Assembly: GCF_022749495.1 (NCBI RefSeq)
Contig: NZ_CP094241.1
Location: forward strand, 1,612,001 to 1,676,000
DNA length: 64,000 bases
Reading direction: 5' to 3'
Source of the DNA: Neisseria macacae ATCC 33926
Lineage (GTDB): Bacteria; Pseudomonadota; Gammaproteobacteria; Burkholderiales; Neisseriaceae
A program made the translations under genes and the position numbers. Under the pieces are notes generated by a model. The model did not search any database. It saw nothing but the letters and a program-made list of their open reading frames with translations, and was not told where the DNA came from. Of this stretch, positions 7,956 to 16,625 are shown piece by piece (the stretch's first letter is position 1; each line of letters starts with the position of its first letter).

Positions 7956-10900
7956 TTACGCTTCGCCTTCTTCCTGATCGGCTACTTCCGTTGCCCTGGG
8001 TTCGGCGGCTTTGTAGAGGTAAACCGTTGCCAGCGGCGGTACTTTGACGGCGAGCGAGTTGGGTCTGCCGTGCGACCAGATTTCTTCGGTTTGCAGGATT
8101 TGTCCGGCGGATACGCCGCTGCCGTTGTAGCCGGGGTCGTCTGAATTGAGGATTTCGCGGTATTCGCCGGCTTCGTTCACGCCGAAGCGGTAGCTGTCGT
8201 GGACGACGGGCGTGAAGTTGCTGATGACGATGACGCGGTTGCCTTCGCGGTCGCGGCGTTCGAAGACGAAGACGGAATTGTTGCCGTCGTCGGCGACCAG
8301 CCATTCGAAGCCTTCCGGCCATTGGTCGAGCTGGTAAAGCGGCGCGGTGTCTTTATAGACGCGGTTCAAATCGCGCACGAAGTTTTGTACGCCTTTGTGC
8401 CAGCCGCCTTCTTGGTCGAGCAGGAACCAATCCAGTCCTTCGTTGTAATTCCACTCTCTGCCTTGCGCGAACTCGTTACCCATAAACAGGAGTTTTTTGC
8501 CGGGGAAGCCGTACATGAAGCCGTAGTAGGCGCGCAGGTTGGCGAATTGCTGCCAGCAGTCGCCGGGCATCCGTCCGAGCAGCGAGCGTTTGCCGTGTAC
8601 GACTTCGTCGTGCGAGAGCGGCAGGACGAAGTTTTCGCTGTATTGGTACATCATGCCGAAGGTCATTTTGTTGTGGTGGTATTTGCGGTTGATGGGGTCT
8701 TCCATCATGTAGCGCAAGGTGTCGTTCATCCAGCCCATGTTCCATTTGTAGCTGAAGTTCAAGCCTTCTTGGCGGGTTACGTTGGCGAACGAGGTGGATT
8801 CTTCGGCGATTTCGGTGGCGGAGGGGACGACCTCTTTCAGCATGGTGTTGGTATCGCGCAGGAAGGCGATGGCCTCGAGGTTTTCATGGCCGCCGTATTG
8901 GTTGGGTATCCATTCGCCGTCTTTGCGCGAGTAGTTGCGGTAAATCATGGAGGCGACGGCGTCCACACGGATACCGTCGAAACCGAAACGCTCTATCCAA
9001 TACAGGGCATTACCTTGCAGGAAGTTTTTGACTTCGTTCCTGCCGAAGTTGTAAATCAGGGTGTTCCAGTCTTGGTGGTAGCCTTCGCGCGGGTCGGCGT
9101 GTTCGTACAGCGCGGTGCCGTCAAACTTGGCAAGCCCGTGGTCGTCGGTCGGGAAGTGTCCGACCACCCAGTCGAGGATGACGCCGATGCCTGCATCGTG
9201 TGCGGCTTTAATCAGGGCGCGCAATTCGTCGGGCGAACCGAAACGGCTGGTCGGCGCATACAATCCGGTCGCCTGATAGCCCCACGAGCCGTCAAACGGG
9301 TATTCGGAAACGGGCAGGAATTCGATATGGGTGAAGCCCATGTCTTTGACGTATGCGACCAATTCTTTGGCGAGCTGTTCGTAAGTCAGCCAGAAGTTGT
9401 TTTCGGGATTGCGTTTCCACGAACCCAAATGCACTTCATAAATACTGATGGGCGCGTCAATGGCATTGGCGCGGGCGCGGAAGTCGGGTGTTTCGACTTT
9501 TTCCGGCAAACCGCGCACGACAGACGCGGTATTCGGACGCAACTCTGCGCCGAAGGCATACGGGTCGGTTTTTTGCCGCACATCGCCGTTGGCATCGCGG
9601 ATTTCAAATTTGTAGAGGGCGTTGAGTTTGACGGCGGGGATGAAGATGTCCCAAATGCCGTTGTCGCGGTGGAAACGCATGACGTGGCGGCGGCCGTCCC
9701 AGTGGTTGAATTCGCCGATGACGGACACGCGCTGCGCGTTCGGCGCCCATACGGCAAAGCTGACGCCTTTCACGCCGTCCACTTCGGCAAAATGCGCGCC
9801 CAAAGTTTCATAAGGGCGCAGGTGTTTGCCTTCCGCCAGCAACCAAGAATCCATATCTTTCAGGGCGGAGCCGAAGCGGTAAGGGTCTTCTTCGCGCACA
9901 GGCTCGGCATCTTCGGCATAACGGACGTTCAACGCATAATCGGGCGCACCTTCGGGCAACACGGCAACAAAGAATCCGCGTTCATCGACTTTTTCAGACG
10001 ACGTAATCACCTCGCCGGTTTCACGGTTGACAATATCCACGCCCCAAGCGTTCGGAATCAGGGTCCGCACGACCTCGTCGCCTTCGGCAAGGCGGTGTCG
10101 TCCCAAATAGGCGAACAAATCGCTGTGGGTGGCAAGAAACAGGCTTTCGACCGTGTCGCGTTCGACTTGGTCAAGCTCGTGATAAGGCTTCATCCGGCTG
10201 TTTTTCTTCATGCGTACCTCTCCAATCATGGCAAGTTGGCCGCCTATCAGGCGGTTGTGGGGAAAATCTTCAAGCGCGACAGGCATTTTGCGCGCCCAGT
10301 TGGGATAACCCTCGGAAACGCCCGGCACATTCAGGTTGTCGCTCATGCCCAGCAGGTTTTCCAGTTGCACCGCATACAGTTTGCTGCGGCTCATGGCGGC
10401 ATACCGGTGCAAGGCGGTTAACAGCGTTTCGTCAATTTCAGACGACATCTCGGCGTCGGCAGGCAGGCAGCCGGCGTGTTTCAACTTATCAAACAAATCC
10501 GCCTTATCGTGTTCGCGCGCTTCCAAGGTCGTCTGAAAAGTTTCCGCATCGGGAATCGTACCCAAGCGGAACATCAAATCCAAATCCTTGCCCGTCCAAT
10601 AGCCTGCCAAGGGCGCGACATCGTGCGTACTGACCACCGTAATCGCCTGTTCGGGATATTCTTCGGGCCATTCAAAGCCGTGCCAGCCTTTGCTGAAATA
10701 CACGACCTTATAAGAAAACACCTGATAGCGGTTCAGCAAATACCGCGCTTGGTCGGGTACCGTTCCCAAATCCTCGCCGATGACCACGCATTGGTTCCGC
10801 CGGCTTTCCAAAGCCAGGATGGCAAACATCACATCCGCGTCGTAATGCACATACGCGCCAAAGTCCGCCGTCTTGCCCGCAACCCACCACAGACGGCACA

Positions 10901-12266
10901 AAGCCATCACATGATCAATGCGCAAGATACCGTAAAGCCGCATATTTTCACGCAAAAGGCGGACGAACTTCTCATAACCTGTGTGCTTCAACATCATCGG
11001 ATTGAGCGGCGGCAAATCCCAGTTTTGCCCCGTCGGGCTGAACGGATCGGGCGGCGCGCCGACCGCCATATCCATACAATAATCGGCGCGGTTGAGCCAA
11101 GTATCCGCACTGCCGCGTGCCACGCCGACCGCCAAATCGCCGTAAATTCCGAGCTTCACGCCGCGCGCCTCAGCCGCCTCGTTCACTTCGCGCAACTGCT
11201 CCGCGCAAAGCCATTGCAGCCACATATAAAAACGGATTTCGTGCCGATGACCCTGTGCAAATCTTTGAACTGCCTCGCCATGCGGATCATGAAACTCCGA
11301 CGGCCAAGACAGCCAACCCACTTCGCCGGAGCAGTTGTAATACTGATCCAACGCCTCAAACAAACCGAAGCCTTCCAAAGCCTCGCCGCGTTCTTCGGCA
11401 AAAGCGTCAAATGCCGCCCGCTCTTGTTCGGCGGCTTCGCATCCGTCGTTTTCAAACGCGTCAAACGCCCTCTGCAAAGCATCGCGCTTGAACGCCCAAA
11501 CCGCCGTATAAGCGACGGTTTCCGTAATCCGCAACGCCGCAATGCGCTGGCAGATATTCGGCTGCTTGAGCCAGTTTTTCAGCTTTTCGTTGTAGGAGAG
11601 CGCGCCGACCTTCTCCACATCCAGATAAATCGGATTGAGCCATTCGCGCGAAGACGGGCTGTACGGGCTGGCAAAAGCAGGCTTGGCGCTGAAAAGCGCG
11701 TGCAGCGGATTGATGCCGACGAAATCCAGTTGCTTATCCGCCGCAAACGCCATCAAATCCAGCAAATCGGTAAAATCCCCGATGCCCCAGTTCCGTTGCG
11801 AACGCAGGCTGTACAAATGCGTTGTCAGCCCGTTCATGCGCAAACCGTGTTCCAGCATTTTCGGCTGATAAACCGACTGCGGCGCAACCACCAGCCGCAC
11901 CTTGCGGACGCTGCCTTCCACTTCCTCAGACAAAGTGTAATAGCCGCAAGCCAAAGCCGGCAGCGCAACCCAAAGCACGCCGTCTTCGCCATGGTTCAAC
12001 GGCAAAACCTGCCGTCCGCCCGCTTCGTCTTCCAAGCAAATTTCAGCCGCGTCATGAAACTCAGCAGGCAGTTGCAAAGATTCCCGACCGTTTTCATGCG
12101 CCACCAAAGTATCCGCATAAAGGTCGTCTGAAAAACCGTCCTGCTGCAAAGCCTTAATAATCCCTTCCAAAACCTCGGGCTTGGTCGCATGATAAATTCC
12201 ACCGATGTCGTGGAAACCCAAATCAATACCCAAGCCTGCAGCCTGCTCTTCCAAATGTTCGCTCAT
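7956..12266 (-). CDS. Bifunctional 4-alpha-glucanotransferase / 1,4-alpha-glucan branching enzyme (MalQ-GlgB fusion)
   Basis: One open frame of 1436 residues holds two complete glycoside-hydrolase enzymes. Residues about 1-690 are MalQ-like (GH77): nucleophile D451 in LRIDHV, acid/base E498 in VIGEDLG, and D549 in VSTHDVAP. Residues about 700-1420 are GlgB (GH13): CBM48-like N-domain (SFAVWAPNAQRVSVIGEFN, about 836), D1102 in GIRVDAVASM, E1155 in IAEEST, and D1220 in LSHDEVVHGK. No stop or plausible internal start separates them; the linker is about residues 690-720. MalQ disproportionates maltodextrins and GlgB adds alpha-1,6 branches, so the pair would make branched glucan from maltodextrin. 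The C-terminus (EVADQEEGEA) is an acidic tail. Confidence 0.93.
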   Translation of the reverse strand: MSEHLEEQAAGLGIDLGFHDIGGIYHATKPEVLEGIIKALQQDGFSDDLYADTLVAHENGRESLQLPAEFHDAAEICLEDEAGGRQVLPLNHGEDGVLWVALPALACGYYTLSEEVEGSVRKVRLVVAPQSVYQPKMLEHGLRMNGLTTHLYSLRSQRNWGIGDFTDLLDLMAFAADKQLDFVGINPLHALFSAKPAFASPYSPSSREWLNPIYLDVEKVGALSYNEKLKNWLKQPNICQRIAALRITETVAYTAVWAFKRDALQRAFDAFENDGCEAAEQERAAFDAFAEERGEALEGFGLFEALDQYYNCSGEVGWLSWPSEFHDPHGEAVQRFAQGHRHEIRFYMWLQWLCAEQLREVNEAAEARGVKLGIYGDLAVGVARGSADTWLNRADYCMDMAVGAPPDPFSPTGQNWDLPPLNPMMLKHTGYEKFVRLLRENMRLYGILRIDHVMALCRLWWVAGKTADFGAYVHYDADVMFAILALESRRNQCVVIGEDLGTVPDQARYLLNRYQVFSYKVVYFSKGWHGFEWPEEYPEQAITVVSTHDVAPLAGYWTGKDLDLMFRLGTIPDAETFQTTLEAREHDKADLFDKLKHAGCLPADAEMSSEIDETLLTALHRYAAMSRSKLYAVQLENLLGMSDNLNVPGVSEGYPNWARKMPVALEDFPHNRLIGGQLAMIGEVRMKKNSRMKPYHELDQVERDTVESLFLATHSDLFAYLGRHRLAEGDEVVRTLIPNAWGVDIVNRETGEVITSSEKVDERGFFVAVLPEGAPDYALNVRYAEDAEPVREEDPYRFGSALKDMDSWLLAEGKHLRPYETLGAHFAEVDGVKGVSFAVWAPNAQRVSVIGEFNHWDGRRHVMRFHRDNGIWDIFIPAVKLNALYKFEIRDANGDVRQKTDPYAFGAELRPNTASVVRGLPEKVETPDFRARANAIDAPISIYEVHLGSWKRNPENNFWLTYEQLAKELVAYVKDMGFTHIEFLPVSEYPFDGSWGYQATGLYAPTSRFGSPDELRALIKAAHDAGIGVILDWVVGHFPTDDHGLAKFDGTALYEHADPREGYHQDWNTLIYNFGRNEVKNFLQGNALYWIERFGFDGIRVDAVASMIYRNYSRKDGEWIPNQYGGHENLEAIAFLRDTNTMLKEVVPSATEIAEESTSFANVTRQEGLNFSYKWNMGWMNDTLRYMMEDPINRKYHHNKMTFGMMYQYSENFVLPLSHDEVVHGKRSLLGRMPGDCWQQFANLRAYYGFMYGFPGKKLLFMGNEFAQGREWNYNEGLDWFLLDQEGGWHKGVQNFVRDLNRVYKDTAPLYQLDQWPEGFEWLVADDGNNSVFVFERRDREGNRVIVISNFTPVVHDSYRFGVNEAGEYREILNSDDPGYNGSGVSAGQILQTEEIWSHGRPNSLAVKVPPLATVYLYKAAEPRATEVADQEEGEA

Positions 12267-12781
12267 GACACAATTCGCCTGTTTACAATAAACCGAATCT
12301 TAATATAAATAAGATTGAATGTTTCCCATAATTCAGAGAAAACAACCGTTCAGACCAGAATTTCCCTGCTTAGTTTGACTTAACCCAAAATTTTGATTGA
12401 TGACTCTAAAGACATGCTGACAAAACGGCAGGAAAATTTCTATTATCATAATATTCTAAAATAGCAGCCATCTTTTTCGTTGTTTCAGCAGCAAACCTAA
12501 GTATTTCTCATTTAATCTCTGAAATTCGTTTTTCGTAAGATTTAAATAAGTTTTCCAAGTAATAATTTATCGAGGAACTTCTATAAAACCCAATATTGTC
12601 ATACAGTTCATTGCAAAAAACGATTTGATTTGTTTCTTTCATATATGAAATAAATTCCAAAACATTCGTTAACATACTTTTTTGAATTACGACAGAAGTT
12701 TTAACTTGTAAATTCCATAAGATTAAAATAATATACAGAAAATTTTTTACCAGCCCTTCTTTTCATCTGAGATTATTACCT
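12267..12781. other. AT-rich gap with one small unassigned minus-strand frame
   Basis: The first 30 bases are the malQ-glgB leader. The rest is distinctly AT-rich compared with both flanks and has no uptake sequence. A minus-strand frame 12508-12675 (55 codons, MLTNVLEFISY...) is open, extends upstream without a start, and has no clear ribosome site. It may be a gene relic or chance. The right end holds the promoter region of the lipoprotein at 12782. Confidence 0.35.
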
Positions 12782-13027
12782 ATGTTAAAACAAGCTATTT
12801 TACTGACTGCTCTGATTGGTGCGCTTACCGGCTGTACTTACGGCCATATGCACTACTCACCATCCTATGAACAAGAAGCCACCATGCGTGCCGACTCCCG
12901 TCGCGTTCAAGCTGACGAACGTGCAGAGCGTGCAGAGCGCCGCCGCGAGCGCCGTCAAGAAATGATGGATGAAGCCGACGCTATCAACCGCGCAAACCGC
13001 AATAACCGCATCTACATCCTTCACTGA
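12782..13027 (+). CDS. Small predicted lipoprotein
   Basis: An 81-residue product with a signal peptide and lipobox (ALTGC, Cys at 18), so the mature protein should be lipid-anchored. The remainder is strongly charged, with an Arg/Glu-rich helix (RAERAERRRERRQEMMDEAD). I do not recognise a function. It is followed 58 bases later by a second lipoprotein gene on the same strand; the two probably form an operon ending at the terminator at 13432. Confidence 0.75.
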   Translation: MLKQAILLTALIGALTGCTYGHMHYSPSYEQEATMRADSRRVQADERAERAERRRERRQEMMDEADAINRANRNNRIYILH

Positions 13028-13085
13028 TCACCGGTCCTTACGGATTATTGGATTCCTAATACTTATATTTCAAACAGGTAACATC

Positions 13086-13415
13086 ATGAAAAATAAAATC
13101 GCAGCCCTGCTCCTGACTTCTTTCGTTATCACCGGTTGCTCTGCGCCCGGAGGCTCCGTAGGCGATTTGGCTATCGGTAGCGATTCCGCAGCCATCAAAG
13201 CAGGCCGCAACCGCGAATCTGCACAACTCTCCCGTGCCGAGCTGGAACAACACCGCCGTCAACGTACCAATGTTTCAGAAGAGTTGGCATTGGAACGTGA
13301 AAAACGCCAAGACAAACGTGACCAAGTCAACGGTGCAATGGGTACCGCAGCCAATGCAGTCGGTCTGATTGGCGGTATCGCAGGTACTGCCGCTTTGATC
13401 AAAGCTTGGTTCTAA
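13086..13415 (+). CDS. Small predicted lipoprotein with C-terminal glycine-rich hydrophobic segment
   Basis: A 109-residue product. The frame is open from 12969, but the ATG at 13086 has AGGTA upstream and starts a typical signal peptide with lipobox (VITGC, Cys at 19). A charged central helix (SEELALEREKRQDKRDQ) is followed by a Gly/Ala-rich stretch (NAVGLIGGIAGTAALI) that could sit in a membrane. Function not recognised. Its position after another small lipoprotein suggests a two-gene envelope operon. Confidence 0.75.
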   Translation: MKNKIAALLLTSFVITGCSAPGGSVGDLAIGSDSAAIKAGRNRESAQLSRAELEQHRRQRTNVSEELALEREKRQDKRDQVNGAMGTAANAVGLIGGIAGTAALIKAWF

Positions 13416-13431
13416 TTTAGCAGGTATTCGT

Positions 13432-13464
13432 AAAAACGACCGGTACAGCGTATCGGTCGTTTTT
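13432..13464 (+). terminator. Factor-independent terminator of the lipoprotein pair
   Basis: AAAAACGACCG and CGGTCGTTTTT pair around an 11-base loop, with a T-run, 17 bases after the stop. The A-run on the left may make it bidirectional. Confidence 0.85.
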
Positions 13465-13504
13465 CTTATCCTCAGCTTCAAAGGCTAATTGAGTTTAAAC
13501 TTTC

Positions 13505-13611
13505 TATAGTGGATTAACTTTAAACCAGTACGGCGTTGCCTCGCCTTGCCGTACTATCTGTACTGTCTGCGGCTTCGTCGCCTTGTCCTGATTTAAATTT
13601 AATCCACTATA
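13505..13611. repeat. Correia element, internally deleted (107 bp)
   Basis: It has the same 26-base ends as the 157-bp copies, but the central IHF-site segment is missing: TCGCCTT runs directly into GCCGTACTATCTG. It lies between the lipoprotein terminator and the nrdD terminator. Confidence 0.92.
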
Positions 13612-13663
13612 AATACCGCAGTTTAAACTCGTCCATCCTTTATAAAGTCCTAGACAAAACCCA

Positions 13664-13706
13664 AAAGGTCGTCTGAAAACCCAAAACCAGTTTTCAGACG
13701 ACCTTT
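13664..13706 (-). terminator. Uptake-sequence hairpin downstream of nrdD
   Basis: AAAGGTCGTCTGAAAAC and its exact complement, a 17-bp stem with a 9-base loop, 16 bases past the nrdD stop. Confidence 0.82.
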
Positions 13707-13721
13707 ATCTATTCAATACCA

Positions 13722-15503
13722 TCAAGCCGCTTTGCGGTGGTAATGCCGTAGCGCGTGTTCTTTGCGCCGTCCGCTTGAGAAGGCGGATACACGCTTCAAA
13801 TAGCCGATGACGCGGGTGCCGTAGTCGATGTCGTGCGAACCGCAGGCGGAACAGGCGTGCAGGGTACGTTTATCGATATGGCCGCATTCGTTGCAGATGG
13901 TGATGCGCACGTTCACGCAGAAGTAGTTGCAGCCGGTTTGCGCAGCGATGTCCAGCAGCGAGCGGTAGCCGGATTCGGGCAGGGCTTCGTCGAGGTTCAG
14001 GTGCAGCGCGGAGCCGCCGTCGAGCCAGTCCACCAGTTCTTTACCGTGCAGCAGGAATTTGTCGAGCGCGTTGATTTCTTCGTCTTCGACAACGTAGAAA
14101 TAGGAATTGTAGCATTCGCGGCTGACTTTGTAGCCGTCGGCTTTGTCCCATTTTGCGTTTTTCACGCCGAGGTTTTCGGCGGGAACAAACTCGGTGTTGA
14201 ATTTCACGCCGTAGTGCTTGCTGGCGGCTTGGTTGGCTTCGAATATGGTTTTCAGACGACCTTGGACGAAATTGATGTAGTCGTCGTTGTAGCCGACTTT
14301 GATGCCTTGCGATTCGGCGGCTTCCGCCATGCCGTTGATGCCGATGGTGAGGAACTGTTTGTCCAGCGTGATGAAGCCTGCATCGTAAACGGGCAGCATT
14401 CCGGCGGCTTGGTATTCTTCCATCAGTTTGCGGTAGGCGTATTGGTATTTGTGGATTTTGGCGACTTCGGCGGCAAGGTCGCGCCCGTCTTGCTCCAACC
14501 GGTTCATGTTGATGGTGATGACGTTGATGGAACCGGTCGCCACGCCGCCCGCGCCGAGGGTATAGCTGAAAGTGCGGTCTTCAATGGCGTTGCGCAGGCG
14601 GCAGCAGGAAGCCAACGAGTCGGGATTGTCGGAAAGATAAACGAAGAAGGAATTGCCTTCCGCCAACTCTTTTGCCATTTCGTTGGCGAACACGGTGTCT
14701 TTGCATTTGCCGCCGTCGGTCAGCATCGCAGCGGTCACGACGGGGAAAGTCAAAACGGCTTTGGTGCGTTCCTGATTGAACCATTTGAGGAAGAAGTTTT
14801 GCAGCTTCGCCACGCTCGCCCACACCGGTTTGCTGAAATCGGGGAAGACGAAATCGCCGAACATTGCGTCGAAATAGTATTGATCGTAAACGGAAATATT
14901 CCAAAATACGCTCTGATAGCCGCGCGCGGCAGCGGGCTGGTTGATGCTGTACACCACCTGCTGCATATGGTTGGCGATTTCTTTGCCGTGGGTTTCCAAA
15001 TAATCGTCGCCATAGTCTTTGCGGGCGAAATAGTCGAAATAGGTCAGAAATTCCACCGTTGCCACCGCGCCGGCAAACTGCGCGCTGATGGCAAACACAA
15101 GGTTGATAAATGAGCCGCAAAACGAAGCCAGATGCTGCGGTGCCTTGGATTCGCCGCCGAGTTTGCTTAACCCGTCGAGCAGGAAGGGATACAGCGTAAC
15201 CGACACACAATAAGGCTTAAGGCTGGTTTCGTCATGCACATAAATCTCGTGCGCCTCAATCTGGCGGATGTATTCGTCGGCAACGGATTGGTCGAAAATT
15301 TCGGCGATTTTACGCGACACTTGGGCGCGGTTAATCTGCACGAAAAAGTCTTTCATGATTTCCGCTTCCATCGTGGCAATGTTTTTCTGGGTAACGTTGG
15401 CATTGGCGTCCATTTTCGAGCCATCCGCCGCGTTTTGCGCGCTGATGTAGTCATGCATGAATTGCAGTTTGCCGTTTAACTGTTCGGGATGCAGCCGAAT
15501 CAT
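13722..15503 (-). CDS. nrdD: Anaerobic ribonucleoside-triphosphate reductase, catalytic subunit
   Basis: The class III reductase makes deoxynucleotides without oxygen, using a glycyl radical. The product is 593 residues. A cysteine-containing active-site region (SLASCCRLRN), a C-terminal four-cysteine zinc motif (CNECG...CSACG), and the glycyl-radical segment RVIGYLKRV close to the C-terminus are visible. It starts with MIRLHPEQLNG, and no N-terminal ATP-cone is apparent, so it is shorter than the allosterically regulated E. coli form. The start ATG has a strong AGGAGG site seven bases upstream. It is 34 bases downstream of nrdG in one operon. Confidence 0.95.
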   Translation of the reverse strand: MIRLHPEQLNGKLQFMHDYISAQNAADGSKMDANANVTQKNIATMEAEIMKDFFVQINRAQVSRKIAEIFDQSVADEYIRQIEAHEIYVHDETSLKPYCVSVTLYPFLLDGLSKLGGESKAPQHLASFCGSFINLVFAISAQFAGAVATVEFLTYFDYFARKDYGDDYLETHGKEIANHMQQVVYSINQPAAARGYQSVFWNISVYDQYYFDAMFGDFVFPDFSKPVWASVAKLQNFFLKWFNQERTKAVLTFPVVTAAMLTDGGKCKDTVFANEMAKELAEGNSFFVYLSDNPDSLASCCRLRNAIEDRTFSYTLGAGGVATGSINVITINMNRLEQDGRDLAAEVAKIHKYQYAYRKLMEEYQAAGMLPVYDAGFITLDKQFLTIGINGMAEAAESQGIKVGYNDDYINFVQGRLKTIFEANQAASKHYGVKFNTEFVPAENLGVKNAKWDKADGYKVSRECYNSYFYVVEDEEINALDKFLLHGKELVDWLDGGSALHLNLDEALPESGYRSLLDIAAQTGCNYFCVNVRITICNECGHIDKRTLHACSACGSHDIDYGTRVIGYLKRVSAFSSGRRKEHALRHYHRKAA

Positions 15504-15537
15504 GTTAATTCCTCCTGTGTGGGTTGGATAAAAAGCC

Positions 15538-16074
15538 TCAGGCCGTCTGAAACGCGGCCGCCTGCGGCTGAGTCGTAATCGGGATGATTTTGGGCGCGGG
15601 TTTGTCTTTGATAAACAGGCGGTTCAACACCTCGCCCGTGCGCAAATCGATAAACTTCTGATTGGTGGTCGGGCTGTCCAAGCCGCCCAGCTCCATCTGC
15701 CAGCGGCCGGTTTTCAGATACGTCAGATAAGGCAGGATGCCGTCTGAAACCGCCTCCAGCTCCTCACGCTCCAAACCGGTGTACAAACAGGCTTTCAAAC
15801 CCGCCTGCGTCACGATACCCAACATTTTCTGCAAAGCTTCCGGCTGCCATTCCCCGCCCATAAACAACACGCAGCTAATCAGCCCGCGATAGCGTTTCAG
15901 ACGGCCTTTCAAATAATCCTCGGTCAATTCCGTGCCGACACCCTCTTTCCACGCATCGGCACTGTGGCAGCCTTTACAGCGCAGCGGGCAGCCGGAAAAC
16001 AGAAACGCCAGCGACACTTCGCCCGGCACTTCCTGCCATACGATTTGCTCGATTGTGAATTTCAACGCTGCCAT
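15538..16074 (-). CDS. nrdG: Anaerobic ribonucleotide reductase activating enzyme
   Basis: NrdG is a radical-SAM enzyme that installs the glycyl radical in NrdD. The 178-residue product has the cluster motif CPLRCKGC (CX3CX2C, near residues 29-36) and a following FMGGEW glycine motif. It is the first gene of the nrdG-nrdD operon; the order is reversed relative to the nrdDG order of E. coli. Two NrdR-like boxes lie 17-64 bases upstream of the start. The coding region contains an AGGCCGTCTGAA-type uptake sequence at its 3' end. Confidence 0.94.
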   Translation of the reverse strand: MAALKFTIEQIVWQEVPGEVSLAFLFSGCPLRCKGCHSADAWKEGVGTELTEDYLKGRLKRYRGLISCVLFMGGEWQPEALQKMLGIVTQAGLKACLYTGLEREELEAVSDGILPYLTYLKTGRWQMELGGLDSPTTNQKFIDLRTGEVLNRLFIKDKPAPKIIPITTQPQAAAFQTA

Positions 16075-16090
16075 GACTTGCTACTCATAA

Positions 16091-16138
16091 ATACAATATA
16101 TGGTGTGAATTAAATCATAAGAACACAAGATATGGTAT
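16091..16138. promoter_or_regulatory. Tandem NrdR-box-like operator upstream of nrdG
   Basis: Two 16-base near-palindromes, ATACAATATATGGTGT (16091-16106) and ACACAAGATATGGTAT (16123-16138), resemble the NrdR consensus ACACwATATATwGTGT and lie exactly 32 bases apart, start to start. NrdR, the dATP-sensing repressor of ribonucleotide reductase genes, binds such helically phased pairs. Assignment is by eye. Confidence 0.72.
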
Positions 16139-16283
16139 TTTTATTTAACAATGCAACAAACCGATATGATAGTTTTTAATAATTCACTATATTAAAAATC
16201 CAAATCAAAAAGCAGTTTAAATATAAAAAAGCCGTACTCGGGAAACACGCTTCGCATTCCCCAATACGGCCGTTACGCCATCA

Positions 16284-16390
16284 TATAGTGGATTAAATTT
16301 AAATCAGGACAAGGCGACAAAGCCGCAGACAGTACAGATAGTACGGCAAGGCGAGGCAACACCGTACTGGTTTAAAGTTAATCCACTATA
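16284..16390. repeat. Correia element, internally deleted (107 bp)
   Basis: A second copy of the short form, inverted relative to the one at 13505. It lies in the divergent region between nrdG and uvrA (16075-16625). Confidence 0.92.
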
Positions 16391-16512
16391 CTTTTTTGAA
16401 ATTTACATCCTTTTCTTACAGTACGACCTTGCCCGAATAGCGAAAACCCAAAACGATAAGCAAACTCCGTAATAACAAAAGCCATTAACAATCCATTCCC
16501 TCCAATGACCAA

Positions 16513-16553
16513 AGGTCGTCTGAAAATCCGCTCCCCAACTTTTCAGACGACCT
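16513..16553. terminator. Uptake-sequence inverted repeat upstream of uvrA
   Basis: AGGTCGTCTGAAAA and its complement surround a 13-base loop. It lies between divergent genes, so here it may serve as an uptake site rather than end a transcript. Confidence 0.6.
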
Positions 16554-16625
16554 CCCGCAGTCTGAAACCCAAGCGAAAAGTGTTACAATAGCCGTTTTAT
16601 TTTAGCCGCTTAAGACAGTCCGACC

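Noticed and set aside
8199..10421. 740-codon plus-strand open frame
   Set aside because: It lies entirely antisense to malQ-glgB and is the mirror of its GC-rich codon use. No recognisable protein features.
16075..16283. FNR box upstream of nrdG
   Set aside because: Expected for an anaerobic gene, but no acceptable TTGAT-N4-ATCAA match was found by reading both strands.
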